Notes: a model not told the origin generated them from the letters alone. Counted from the stretch's first letter, positions 35,020 to 44,095 are shown. The stretch is DNA of 64,000 nucleotides from Clostridium sp. UBA4548 (GCF_002387895.1 NZ_DGLI01000009.1:83339-147338); one strand, 5' to 3'. Numbers and translations: made by a program.

Positions 35020-35562
35020 ATGGTTAAATCTTTAGGTGTTGTGGAATTTAGCAGTATAGCTAAAGGCATAGAAACTGGTGATAAAATGGTTAAAGCAGCT
35101 ACGGTGGATGTATTGATGCTAAGACATATTTGCCCAGGAAAGTTTATGATAATTCTCTCAGGAGATATAGGGGATGTTAATGAAGCTGTTAATTCAATAA
35201 TAACTAATGACAAAGATAAAGTCATTGAAAGCACTGTGATTTCTAATGCACATGAGGAATTAATCTCATCACTTAGAAAGAGAGCAGTTTTTAAAATTAC
35301 TGAAGCAATTGGGGTCTTTGAAGCAGCAACAGTTACTTCAGCTTTAATTGCACTAGATTTAGCATTAAAGAAAGCTTCAGTTACTCTATTTAAGGTTGTC
35401 CTCGGTAATGGAATAGGAGGCAAATCTTATTTTGTAGTAACTGGAGCAGTTAGTAGTGTTGAAGAGGCTATTAAAACAGCTACAAACTCTATAAACCCAA
35501 AGAAGCTTATTTATAAAACTATAATTCCTTCTCCTAGTGAAGATATTATAAATAACTTATAG
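35020..35562 (+). CDS. Tandem BMC shell protein, PduT-like
   Basis: 180 residues with two BMC domains (about 1-88 and 92-180). Residue Cys38 lies in HICPGKF, exactly where PduT binds a [4Fe-4S] cluster at the threefold pore. The shell may therefore conduct electrons or sense redox state. Its presence in an eut operon rather than a pdu operon is consistent with several Firmicute eut loci. Lies between eutN and eutH. Confidence 0.9.
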   Translation: MVKSLGVVEFSSIAKGIETGDKMVKAATVDVLMLRHICPGKFMIILSGDIGDVNEAVNSIITNDKDKVIESTVISNAHEELISSLRKRAVFKITEAIGVFEAATVTSALIALDLALKKASVTLFKVVLGNGIGGKSYFVVTGAVSSVEEAIKTATNSINPKKLIYKTIIPSPSEDIINNL

Positions 35563-35704
35563 AAAAATTATAGAAGACATTGCTTATAGAATTTAAAAAT
35601 AAACTTAGCACAGTGCAAAGGAAAAGTTTAACTTGTACTGTGAATAAATAATAAAGTAATTTGGAAATAGCAAGTAAAATTTAGAAAGAAAAGAGGATAG
35701 GATA

Positions 35705-36787
35705 ATGAGTATAAATGAAATTATAATATACATCATGGTAATATTCATGGTAATCGGTGCTGCGGATAAAATACTTGGAAACAAATTTGGATACGGAGAA
35801 AAATTTGAAGAAGGCATAATGGCTATGGGTGCGTTAACTATTGCCATGGTGGGAATTATTTCTTTTGCACCAGTTTTAGCAAATGTATTAAAGCCAATAG
35901 TTGTTCCATTATATAAAGCTCTTGGTGCAGACCCTTCAATGTTTGCAACAACTTTACTTGCCTGTGATATGGGAGGATATCAGCTTGCTCAACAATTAGC
36001 TGAAAATCAAAGTATAGCTCCATTTGCAGGATTAATCTTAGGTTCAATGATGGGACCTACAATAGTATTTACAATTCCAGTAGCACTAGGAATAATTGAA
36101 AAAGAAGATCAAAAATTCCTTGCTAAAGGAGTTTTAGCTGGTATGATTACAATTCCACTAGGAAGCTTCGTTGGTGGATTAGTAGCAGGATTACCTGCAT
36201 TACTAGTATTAAAAAACTTAACTCCAATTATAATTTTTGCAGTACTTATAGCTCTTGGATTAAAGTTTGCCCCAGAAAAGATAATAAAAGGATTCACTTA
36301 TTTTGGTAAGTTTGTAACAGCTGTAATAACAGTTGGACTTGCAGCTATAATTATTGAAACTCTTACAGGGTTTGTTGTTATTCCAGGAATGGCACCAATC
36401 AGTGAAGGTATCAATGTAGTTGGAAGTATTGCAATAGTTCTTGCTGGAGCATACCCATTAGTACACTTTATTACAAAGGTATTCCAAAAACCACTTATGA
36501 AACTTGGTTCACTTCTAGGAATAGGGGAAGTAGCAGCAGCAGGAATGATAGCAACTCTAGCAAATAACATTCCAATGTTTGGTATGATGAAAGACATGGA
36601 TGAAAGAGGAAAAATCATCAACGTGGCTTTTGCAGTTAGTGCGGCCTTTGTATTTGGTGACCACTTAGGTTTTGCAGCAGGAGTAAATAAAGAAATGATA
36701 GCTGCTATGATAGTTGGTAAATTAGTGGCTGGTGCTACAGCTGTGGCAGTAGCTTGCTTAATTACACCAAAAGCAAAAAAAGCTTAA
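35705..36787 (+). CDS. eutH: Ethanolamine permease EutH
   Basis: 360 residues, about ten membrane segments. Family segments include GADPSMFATTLLACDMGGYQ and FAVSAAFVFGDHLGFAAGVN. It imports ethanolamine, mainly important at low external concentration or low pH. Preceded by a 140-bp spacer and followed by a hairpin (36832-36860: TGAACTAA/TTAGTTCA). Confidence 0.95.
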   Translation: MSINEIIIYIMVIFMVIGAADKILGNKFGYGEKFEEGIMAMGALTIAMVGIISFAPVLANVLKPIVVPLYKALGADPSMFATTLLACDMGGYQLAQQLAENQSIAPFAGLILGSMMGPTIVFTIPVALGIIEKEDQKFLAKGVLAGMITIPLGSFVGGLVAGLPALLVLKNLTPIIIFAVLIALGLKFAPEKIIKGFTYFGKFVTAVITVGLAAIIIETLTGFVVIPGMAPISEGINVVGSIAIVLAGAYPLVHFITKVFQKPLMKLGSLLGIGEVAAAGMIATLANNIPMFGMMKDMDERGKIINVAFAVSAAFVFGDHLGFAAGVNKEMIAAMIVGKLVAGATAVAVACLITPKAKKA

Positions 36788-36887
36788 GTTTTAAAATTTA
36801 ATTAGTGAATAAATGTAGCACTTAGGTGAAATGAACTAAATTTAAATATAAGTTAGTTCAAATAATCTTAATTTAGGAGATGGCACA

Positions 36888-37340
36888 ATGGAAAATATAA
36901 ATGAGCAATTAATAGAAGAAATTATACGAAAAATAATAAATGAAAAATTAGGACAAACTACTCCAGAGTTTGAAAAGCAAGTTGACCCAAGTGGGATTAT
37001 GTCTATTAAAACAAGCACAGTAAAACCTGAAAAGTTTGATACAGGAAAAGAAGGGGACAAGGTTCTATTAAAGGACGTATTAACCCTTGAAGAAAGTCCA
37101 AGACTAGGTTGTGGAATAATGGAAATGGAAGAAACAAGCTTTGCATGGACTTTAAAATATGATGAAGTAGACTACATTATAGAGGGAACTTTAGAAATAG
37201 ATATAGATGGAAGAAAAGTTGTTGGTAACAAAGGGGATATAATACTTATTCCTAAAAACTCATCAATAAACTTCACTGTTCCAAACTATGCTAAATTCAT
37301 GTATGTAACTTACCCTGCAAACTGGGCTGAGTTAGAGTAA
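36888..37340 (+). CDS. eutQ: EutQ-like cupin protein
   Basis: 150 residues. The N-terminal helix (NEQLIEEIIRKIINEKL) resembles an encapsulation peptide. The C-terminal half is a cupin (FAWTLKYDEVDYIIEGTLEI and GNKGDIILIPKNSSINF). In Salmonella EutQ has acetate kinase activity and is needed for shell assembly. As no acetate kinase gene is present here, EutQ or EutP may supply it. Last gene of the locus, followed by a strong terminator. Confidence 0.92.
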   Translation: MENINEQLIEEIIRKIINEKLGQTTPEFEKQVDPSGIMSIKTSTVKPEKFDTGKEGDKVLLKDVLTLEESPRLGCGIMEMEETSFAWTLKYDEVDYIIEGTLEIDIDGRKVVGNKGDIILIPKNSSINFTVPNYAKFMYVTYPANWAELE

Positions 37341-37401
37341 TATTAAAAACTTAAGTCAAGTAAAGTAAACAGCTATGAAATTTTAGTGTAGCCTTTACAT
37401 T

Positions 37402-37430
37402 AGGGGTAGGAGCAAATCTTACCCCTTTTT
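37402..37430 (+). terminator. Terminator at the end of the eut locus
   Basis: AGGGGTA (37402-37408) pairs with TACCCCT (37420-37426), followed by TTTTT. Confidence 0.8.
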
Positions 37431-37756
37431 AATGTTTAAGATATTCTAAAGTTAAACCAAATTCTTCCAACTTAAGTGGGGTTTAATTTACAATACAATA
37501 ATAAATATACATATTAATGCAAAATAAGGAAATTACTATTAGTTAATAAAAATTATTATTGATACTAAATTCTAACAAATCAAACACGATTATAAAAATA
37601 TAGGGTTTTAAGGTTTACCTATAACTTTATAAAAAGTTATAGTAAAAAAATTAAATATGTACTTATAACCCTGAAAATTTACTGAAAGCACCAGGAAGTA
37701 AGACTTAATTTTATTCAGTCCAGTTTACTTAATTAAATTAATAGGGGGAGAAGAAT
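37431..37756 (+). other. Spacer upstream of the chemoreceptor gene
   Basis: AT-rich, no ORF. A perfect hairpin CTATAACTT/AAGTTATAG lies at about 37618-37641, and short GGGTT/AACCC segments flank it (37604 and 37669). No known c-di-GMP riboswitch pattern was recognised. Confidence 0.4.
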
Positions 37757-39808
37757 ATGAAATTAAAAAGTATTAAAATGAAAACTTTGGCCTTTATACT
37801 TCCAGTAATCTTAGTTGCATTGATAACTTTAACAAGCATAAGCTACTTAAGCTCAAAGGCAATTATTAATGAAGAGATTAAGGGGAAAATGGTTAATCAG
37901 CTTAGTACAAACATTGAAGATATAAGGAAAAACTTATTTAGACATGGGCAAATTGCTGAGGTGCTTGCAGAAGTGGTAGAGGCCTCTCAGGGCGCTTTAT
38001 CAGAGAAAAATTATGAAGATATACTTATTAAAGTACCAGCTACAAATGATGAAACCTTAGGAGCGGGAATTTGGTTTGAACCTTATAAATTTGTTACAAA
38101 TACTAAGTTTAAAGGATTTTATGCTTATAAGGACAATGGTAGTGTAAAGTACACTGATGAGTATAGCACAGGAAAACATAATTATTTCGAAGAGCCTTGG
38201 TATAAAATTGGGGTAGGTAGTAAAAATCAAATTGAATGGTCTAATGCATATGTAGACCAAGTTACTAATATAAGCATGATAACAACAACAAGTCCCATGT
38301 ATAATACCAATAATGAATTTCTAGGTGTAGTTACTTCAGATATAAGCCTTTCAACTATTCAAGATATGATAAAAAATATTAAGGTTGGAAATAGTGGAAG
38401 AGCCTTTTTAATAGATAATACAGGGCTTTATATAGCAGATAAAGATGAAAAGAAAAACATGACAAAGAAGATTACAGAAGAAGAAAATGAAAGTTTAGTA
38501 AGCCTAGGTAAAGAAATGTTAGAAAAGAAAAAAGGGGAATATGGTTTTACTGATGATAATGGTAAAAATAATGTGTACTATGTGGATATACCAGAAGTTG
38601 GTTGGATCATAGGAATTACTATTCCAGAAAGTGAATTATATGCTCCAGTAACAGCACTATTATCCAAGCTTTTAGTATTAGCGATTGGCACAATTATCTT
38701 AGCTGTAGTTGTAGTGTTATTATTCACTAATTATTTGACAAAAAATATTAGCAAGGTAAATAAATTTGCCATGACCATAGCAGAAGGAGACTTAACAGAA
38801 AACTTAATTATAAAATCTCAAGATGAGCTAGGACAAATGGCAGGAAACTTAAATAAAATGAGTGATAACCTAAAGAACATGATAAAGTTAATCTCAGAGA
38901 ACTCTCAAGATATGAGTGCAACCAGTGAAGAACTATCTGCTACTGTGGACGAAATGACGGGAAGAATTAATTCTATCAACAACTCAACAAATGAGATTTT
39001 AAATAGTTCTCAAGAAGCCAGTGCTGCAGCAGAAGAAATAACAGCTTCCGTGGAAGAAGTGAATTCAAGTATTCAAGTACTTTCAACTAAAGCTTCTGAT
39101 GGAAGTTTAGAAGCTAATGAAATTAGTAATAGAGCTACTAAGGTTAGTATAAAAGCACAGGAGTCTAGTGGCAAAACTCAAGCTATTTATAAGGACAAGG
39201 AAAAAGGTATAGTTAAAGCTATTGAGGAAGTAAAAGTAGTCAGTGAAATAGTAGAAATGGCAGAAACCATTGCTAACATTTCTAAGCAGACAAATTTACT
39301 TGCATTAAACGCAGCTATAGAAGCAGCTAGAGCTGGTGAAAGTGGTAAAGGTTTTGCAGTGGTAGCAGAGGAAGTAAGAAAACTAGCAGAACAATCGGCA
39401 AGCGCTGTAGTTAACATAAAAAGTACCATTGAAAAAGTTCAAGTTGCCTTTAATAACTTATCTGAAAACTCTTCTGGAGTTTTAAAGTTTATTGATGAAA
39501 ACGTGATAAAGGATTATGAACTTTTAGTACAAGTAGGGCAAAGATATAATGAGGATGCGGAATTTGTTAGCAATATGTCAGAAAACATTGCAGCAATGTC
39601 TGAGGAAATAACTGCAACAGTGAATCAAATTGGTGAGGCAATTGAAAGTATGGCACAGACCACTCAAGTAGCTTCAGAAAACACTAGTGATATTTTAAGT
39701 AGCATCACTGAAACTGCCCATGGTATGGAGCAAATTTCTAAAGCAGCAGAAAATCAAGCAAATCTTGCTCAGAAATTAAATGAAATGATTAATCAGTTCA
39801 AGATATAA
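37757..39808 (+). CDS. Methyl-accepting chemotaxis protein
   Basis: 683 residues. An N-terminal membrane helix (about 10-30), a large extracellular double-Cache domain (about 35-290), a second membrane helix (about 300-325), HAMP (about 327-380), then the cytoplasmic signalling domain with hairpin tip ANISKQTNLLALNAAIEAAR. It should signal to CheA/CheW. It follows the eut locus on the same strand but after a terminator. The ligand is unknown; ethanolamine or a related amine is a hypothesis from context only. Confidence 0.95.
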   Translation: MKLKSIKMKTLAFILPVILVALITLTSISYLSSKAIINEEIKGKMVNQLSTNIEDIRKNLFRHGQIAEVLAEVVEASQGALSEKNYEDILIKVPATNDETLGAGIWFEPYKFVTNTKFKGFYAYKDNGSVKYTDEYSTGKHNYFEEPWYKIGVGSKNQIEWSNAYVDQVTNISMITTTSPMYNTNNEFLGVVTSDISLSTIQDMIKNIKVGNSGRAFLIDNTGLYIADKDEKKNMTKKITEEENESLVSLGKEMLEKKKGEYGFTDDNGKNNVYYVDIPEVGWIIGITIPESELYAPVTALLSKLLVLAIGTIILAVVVVLLFTNYLTKNISKVNKFAMTIAEGDLTENLIIKSQDELGQMAGNLNKMSDNLKNMIKLISENSQDMSATSEELSATVDEMTGRINSINNSTNEILNSSQEASAAAEEITASVEEVNSSIQVLSTKASDGSLEANEISNRATKVSIKAQESSGKTQAIYKDKEKGIVKAIEEVKVVSEIVEMAETIANISKQTNLLALNAAIEAARAGESGKGFAVVAEEVRKLAEQSASAVVNIKSTIEKVQVAFNNLSENSSGVLKFIDENVIKDYELLVQVGQRYNEDAEFVSNMSENIAAMSEEITATVNQIGEAIESMAQTTQVASENTSDILSSITETAHGMEQISKAAENQANLAQKLNEMINQFKI

Positions 39809-39849
39809 TATTAAATAAAATCTATATATATATTATAAGTTTCAATTAT

Positions 39850-39919
39850 AAAAAGAGTCCTACATGAATAAAATGGAACCTGTGTCTAGGGGATTTTAGG
39901 AGATGTAAGGCTCTTTTTA
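39850..39919 (+). terminator. Terminator after the chemoreceptor gene
   Basis: AAAAAGAG at 39850 pairs with CTCTTTTT at 39911, with additional CTACAT/ATGTA pairing inside. Confidence 0.65.
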
Positions 39920-40402
39920 TATAAAAACCCATTTTAATTCTGTGGCTTGTAATTAAAAAAGCTATAATTACGGGATAATTTCTTAGCAAAATTACTAAAT
40001 AACAAAGTAGGATTTTTATTTTGCAAATAATTAAAATAGTATATAATTATAAGGTATTAGTGTATATAGATTATTATTTTATTTAAATCCTGGAATGTCC
40101 AAACTCTTATCCTTTATTCTTAAAAATTCTCATGAGAAGGCAAGCTTTGAGATTGATATGCATTTTCATTCTAGGACATTAAGCAAAAGAGTTTCTTTGA
40201 CATTTAGTATATATAAGTTGCAATATTACTTTTATACCGAAAGATAATTTTAGACAACTTATATAAAAGAGAATGCAAAATTGAATTAGATATATTTTTG
40301 CAGTATATTTATTACATTCTATATAATAAAAAAATTAAGACTTCCTTTATAAAAGGAAGATTATATAAATGTAGCAATAGATTTCATAAGGGGATAGAGA
40401 AA
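39920..40402 (+). other. Spacer upstream of the GGDEF-EAL gene
   Basis: No gene seen. It carries a possible H-type pseudoknot: AATGTCC (40094-40100) with GGACATT (40174-40180), and AAACTCTT (40101-40108) with AAGAGTTT (40187-40194). A TTGACA follows at 40197-40202, so the paired segment may be promoter-proximal rather than transcribed. Confidence 0.4.
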
Positions 40403-42199
40403 ATGGTCACCAGTAGAATAGTGGGCAACAAAGATAAAAATTTAGAAGAAACTATAAAAGAATTAATTAAAAAACAAGAGGAATTAAAAAGAAGCGAAGA
40501 GCGATATAAAATACTTGCTGAATCCACTAAAGATATTATTTGGGAAGGAGATCTTCTTAATAAAAAGAGACACTTTTCAGGAAAGTTATATGAGATTCTT
40601 GGATATACTGAAAAAGAGTTAGAGGACTTTCAAAGATGGTTTGACATTGTTCATCCAGAGGATTTAGCAACAGTAAAAGAAGGAATTAGGCAACAAGTAG
40701 AAGGAAAAGTTCAAGTTAAAGTTTTTGAGTATAGGGTAAAGAGTAAGAATGGAATTTACAAGTGGATATGTTCTAATACAAAATGTGAGTTTAATGAAAA
40801 GGGAGAAGCAATAGCTACCTTTGGTTCTTTTACTGATATTACAAAACTAAAAGAACAACAGAAAAAAATACATGATTTAGCTTATTATGATTCTGTAACA
40901 AAGCTTCCAAATAGAGCTATGTTCACTAGAGTAATAACAGAAAGAATACAAAGGGCTAAGGAGAATAAAAGCAATTTTGCAATGGTGTTTATGGATTTAG
41001 ATAACTTTAAGTTTGTTAATGATTCCTATGGACACCCAGTGGGAGATGGACTATTAGTTGAAGTAGGAAAAAGATTAGAAGAGATGAATAATGATAAAAT
41101 TATGTCCTTTAGATTAGGTGGAGATGAGTTTATTATTTTAATAGAAGGCATTGAAAGTAGAGAACAGGTAAAACAGTATTCAGATCAGTTAAATAAAATT
41201 TTAGGGATACCTTATCTTGTTAGTGGGCATATGTTTCACGTTACTCACAGTGGAGGAATAGTAATTTATCCTGAAGATGGAGATACCTTTGATGAGTTAC
41301 TTAAAAATGCGGATACAGCCATGTATAAATCTAAGGAATTAGGAAAGGGTGTTAGCTCTTTTTATCATGTTAAAATGGGGGAAGCTGCTATAGAAAAGGC
41401 TGAAATCCAAAGAGATTTGCATAGAGCTATAGAAGAGAAAGAGTTTGAACTTTACTATCAACCTATAGTAAATGTAAAAAACCAAGAAGTAAAGGGCTTT
41501 GAAGCTTTAATTAGATGGAACCATCCAGAAAAAGGAGTGGTTTCTCCAGGAAAGTTTATACCCATAGCTGAAGAAAATGGGACAATAATAGAAATAGGAA
41601 AATGGGTATTAAAAAGTGCCTGTAAGTATGCTAGAAAAATACAGTGTAGGGGAAACACTAACTTCTATGTTTCAGTTAATATTTCTCCTTATCAGTTATT
41701 GCAAAAAGGGTTTACGGATTATGTTATGGATACTATAAAAACCCTAGAAGTAAGACCAGAAAATCTTGTACTTGAAATCACTGAATCAGTGTTGATTGAA
41801 TCCTTGGACTCGGCAATTCATAAGTTAAAGGAACTAAGAGATAATAATATAAGAATAGCCTTAGACGATTTTGGTTGTGGATATTCTTCCCTTACCTATC
41901 TTAAAATGTTACCTATTAATATAGTAAAAGTTGATAGATCCTTTATTAAAGATATTGAATCTGAAGAGGACACAAAAAACATGACAAATGTTATTATTCT
42001 TATGGCAAAGCAATTGGGCCTAGAGGTGATTGCAGAAGGTGTTGAGGAAAAATATCAAGTAGACTATTTAAAAAAACATGAGTGTCATATGTTTCAAGGA
42101 TATTTAATTAGCAAGCCATTACCAGAAAAAGAGTTTAACAACATTTTGGAAGCTTCAAGTCTGCCATCTTCTAAAGTGGCAGTTGCTCAGTCTAGATAA
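40403..42199 (+). CDS. PAS-GGDEF-EAL cyclic-di-GMP protein
   Basis: About 598 residues. ATG at 40403 is chosen because AAGGGG lies nine bases upstream; a TTG at 40298 has no ribosome binding site. Order: a short coiled segment, PAS with PAC (about 25-150), GGDEF (intact GGDEF in RLGGDEFII, no RxxD inhibitory site at the expected position), then EAL (EALIRWNHP, DDFGCGYSSL). Both catalytic motifs look intact, so it may make or degrade c-di-GMP depending on PAS input. Cytoplasmic. Confidence 0.93.
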   Translation: MVTSRIVGNKDKNLEETIKELIKKQEELKRSEERYKILAESTKDIIWEGDLLNKKRHFSGKLYEILGYTEKELEDFQRWFDIVHPEDLATVKEGIRQQVEGKVQVKVFEYRVKSKNGIYKWICSNTKCEFNEKGEAIATFGSFTDITKLKEQQKKIHDLAYYDSVTKLPNRAMFTRVITERIQRAKENKSNFAMVFMDLDNFKFVNDSYGHPVGDGLLVEVGKRLEEMNNDKIMSFRLGGDEFIILIEGIESREQVKQYSDQLNKILGIPYLVSGHMFHVTHSGGIVIYPEDGDTFDELLKNADTAMYKSKELGKGVSSFYHVKMGEAAIEKAEIQRDLHRAIEEKEFELYYQPIVNVKNQEVKGFEALIRWNHPEKGVVSPGKFIPIAEENGTIIEIGKWVLKSACKYARKIQCRGNTNFYVSVNISPYQLLQKGFTDYVMDTIKTLEVRPENLVLEITESVLIESLDSAIHKLKELRDNNIRIALDDFGCGYSSLTYLKMLPINIVKVDRSFIKDIESEEDTKNMTNVIILMAKQLGLEVIAEGVEEKYQVDYLKKHECHMFQGYLISKPLPEKEFNNILEASSLPSSKVAVAQSR

Positions 42200-42238
42200 G
42201 TTGTCATGGTAGCAGTCTAAATCTGCTTCCAAAGTTGT

Positions 42239-42267
42239 TAACAAAATGAACTTGTTCATTATTTAAT
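42239..42267 (+). repeat. Repeated hairpin motif (copy B)
   Basis: AACAAAATGAACTTGTT (42240-42256) followed by CATTATTTAA. It is identical to copy A over about 25 bases, except that the outer pair is disrupted (TAACAA instead of GAACAA). It sits between the GGDEF-EAL and TfoX-C genes, 135 bp before the latter. Confidence 0.6.
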
Positions 42268-42400
42268 AATTTAATTAAGCTTTAGAATAATAAAATTTAA
42301 AAACGACACACTTATCACTAAAAATCATTGGAGGCTTATAAATAGTGTAATTATATTTTAAAAGCTAATAAGTTTTTAGGAGTTAAGGGGAGGAGAAATC

Positions 42401-42664
42401 ATGGGAGAAATTAGTAAGTTACCTAATATAGGAGATAAGTTAGAGGCACAACTTAAAGAAGTGGGAATTCATACTGTAGATCAACTAAAACAAGTAGGAA
42501 GCAAACAGGCCTGGTTAGATATTAGAACTATAGATAGTTCGGCTTGCATAAATAGATTGTATGCTCTTGAAGGAGCAATACAAGGAATTAGGTGGCATAG
42601 TCTTTCAGGTGAAGTAAAAAGTCAGTTAAAAGACTTTTTCCATGAAGTTAATATGGAAGATTAA
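42401..42664 (+). CDS. TfoX C-terminal domain protein
   Basis: 87 residues. The helix-hairpin-helix-like pattern LPNIGDKLEAQLKEVGIHTV and a tail with LYALEGAIQGIRWHSL match the TfoX C-terminal domain, here as a stand-alone protein. Such proteins are widespread in Firmicutes and have no established function. SD GGGGAGGAG precedes the ATG. Confidence 0.85.
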   Translation: MGEISKLPNIGDKLEAQLKEVGIHTVDQLKQVGSKQAWLDIRTIDSSACINRLYALEGAIQGIRWHSLSGEVKSQLKDFFHEVNMED

Positions 42665-42737
42665 ACTTTTATAACTTTAGATATAGGATTTTATACACAG
42701 GATTTTAATTATAGAAAAAGAAATTATATAAGAGTTC

Positions 42738-42766
42738 TTGACAATATTACTAATTAGTAATATATT
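42738..42766 (+). promoter_or_regulatory. Promoter with embedded MarR operator
   Basis: TTGACA (42738-42743), 17-bp spacer, TATATT (42761-42766). The spacer is a palindrome, ATTACTAATTAGTAAT (42746-42761), extending to 42744-42763. The same palindrome core recurs upstream of the pirin gene. A repressor bound here would block RNA polymerase, giving autorepression of the marR gene. Confidence 0.8.
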
Positions 42767-42772
42767 ATGAGT

Positions 42773-43219
42773 ATGGATAATAAAAATATAACTTATGGAA
42801 AATTAAGCGATTTAAATTTAAAAACATTAATTGCATTAAGCAGAACTACAAATAATGTGCATAAACGAGAATATAAGACCATTAAAGAAGGAGGATTAAC
42901 TGTTTCACAGTTTTCAGTACTTGAAGTATTATATCATAAAGGCGATTTAAAAGTTGCAGAAATAATAGATAAGACTCTTTCCACAGGTGGTAACATGACG
43001 GTGGTTATTGAGAATTTAGTTAAAGATGGCTTAGTTACAAGATATAAAGATCCTGAAGATAAACGAATTAATTTTATAAGTATCACAAAAAAGGGAAAAG
43101 ATATTATTGATGAAATCTTTCCAAAACACATAGAAAATATCAATGAAATTTTTAGTTCATTAACTATTGAAGAAAAGCAAAGCTTAATAGGCTTATTAAA
43201 GAAATTATCCGGTGTATAG
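42773..43219 (+). CDS. MarR family transcriptional regulator
   Basis: About 148 residues. Winged-helix DNA-binding region VSQFSVLEVLYHKGDLKVAE and wing GLVTRYKDPEDKRINFISIT. ATG 42773 lies exactly where transcription should start, six bases after TATATT, so the mRNA is probably leaderless; an ATG at 42767 is the alternative, and neither has an SD. It likely represses its own gene and the pirin-nitroreductase genes through shared palindromes. Ligand unknown; MarR proteins of this kind often sense electrophiles or phenolics. Confidence 0.9.
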   Translation: MDNKNITYGKLSDLNLKTLIALSRTTNNVHKREYKTIKEGGLTVSQFSVLEVLYHKGDLKVAEIIDKTLSTGGNMTVVIENLVKDGLVTRYKDPEDKRINFISITKKGKDIIDEIFPKHIENINEIFSSLTIEEKQSLIGLLKKLSGV

Positions 43220-43241
43220 ACGAATACACCATATTTTTTAA
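43211..43241 (+). terminator. Terminator overlapping the marR stop codon
   Basis: GGTGTAT (43211-43217) pairs with ATACACC (43224-43230), followed by ATATTTTTTA. The stop codon lies within the hairpin. Confidence 0.7.
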
Positions 43242-43269
43242 AATATTATTACTAATTAGTAATAATATT
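43242..43269. promoter_or_regulatory. 28-bp perfect palindrome, MarR operator
   Basis: Perfect dyad centred between 43255 and 43256 with core TTACTAATTAGTAA, the same core as in the marR promoter. It lies 39 bp upstream of the pirin start codon. Confidence 0.8.
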
Positions 43270-43307
43270 AAAAAGACAAAAGTAGTTTAAATATAGGAGG
43301 GATTATT

Positions 43308-44015
43308 ATGTTAAAGAAAATTGAAAGCAAAAATATGGGTTCAAGTGATCTTGGTTGGTTAAAGAGTAAATTTCACTTTTCCTTTGCAGAGTACTATAAT
43401 CCAAAGAATATGAACTTTGGAGTGCTCAGAGTTATTAATGACGATTTAATTAACCCCCATACAGGTTTTGATACACATCCTCATAAGGACATGGAAATTA
43501 TATCTTATGTGGTAAAGGGCCAGTTAACCCATGGAGATAGTATGGGGAATAAAAGTACTCTAAGTCGTGGTCAGGTTCAATATATGAGTGCAGGAACAGG
43601 AGTTTATCACAGTGAGCATAACTTAGGTGAAGAAGTAACAAGACTTCTTCAAATTTGGATACTTCCTGATAAGGCAGGGTATGAACCTAATTATGGAGAA
43701 TATAGATTCCCTTGGGAGGAAAGAAAAAACAGGTGGCTTCATATGGTTTCCAATAAGGAAGGGGATGCACCAATTAGAATTAATCAAGATATTAACCTAT
43801 TAGCTTTAGAATTGGAAGAAGGCAATAAAATAGAGTATGAAGTAAAAGAAGGTAGGCAGGCATATTTGGTGCAAATAGAAGGGATATCAAGTATAAATGG
43901 TATAGATTTAAATCAAAGAGATGCAATGGAAATTGTAGAAGAGAATATAAGGCTTAAGGCAAAATCCCTATCTCATTTGTTAATAATTGAAATGGAAAAA
44001 AGTGAAGGTAACTAG
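43308..44015 (+). CDS. Pirin family protein
   Basis: 235 residues, bicupin. The N-terminal cupin has the metal ligands in DTHPHKDMEIISYVVKG and GTGVYHSEHN. Some pirins dioxygenate quercetin or act as redox sensors. It is paired with a nitroreductase and controlled by an upstream MarR-type palindrome, which suggests a response to aromatic or electrophilic compounds (inference). SD AGGAGG precedes the ATG. Confidence 0.93.
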   Translation: MLKKIESKNMGSSDLGWLKSKFHFSFAEYYNPKNMNFGVLRVINDDLINPHTGFDTHPHKDMEIISYVVKGQLTHGDSMGNKSTLSRGQVQYMSAGTGVYHSEHNLGEEVTRLLQIWILPDKAGYEPNYGEYRFPWEERKNRWLHMVSNKEGDAPIRINQDINLLALELEEGNKIEYEVKEGRQAYLVQIEGISSINGIDLNQRDAMEIVEENIRLKAKSLSHLLIIEMEKSEGN

Positions 44016-44095
44016 ATAATAAGTATATGCAAAAGGCTATAAATACCAATAATATAATTTTATAAAATAAATATTTAAAATAGAGGAGAGATAAT

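Noticed and set aside
34968..35423. 151-codon minus-strand frame within the PduT-like gene
   Set aside because: It is antisense to a well-supported shell protein, has low-complexity composition and no ribosome binding site. The same applies to other long antisense frames in eutW, eutH and the YdbT-like gene.
37431..40402. c-di-GMP riboswitch upstream of the chemoreceptor or GGDEF-EAL gene
   Set aside because: Neither the class I nor the class II conserved segments could be recognised; only generic hairpins are present.
40298..40402. N-terminal extension of the GGDEF-EAL protein
   Set aside because: The upstream TTG has no ribosome binding site and the extension is low in similarity to any domain, while ATG 40403 has a good AAGGGG.
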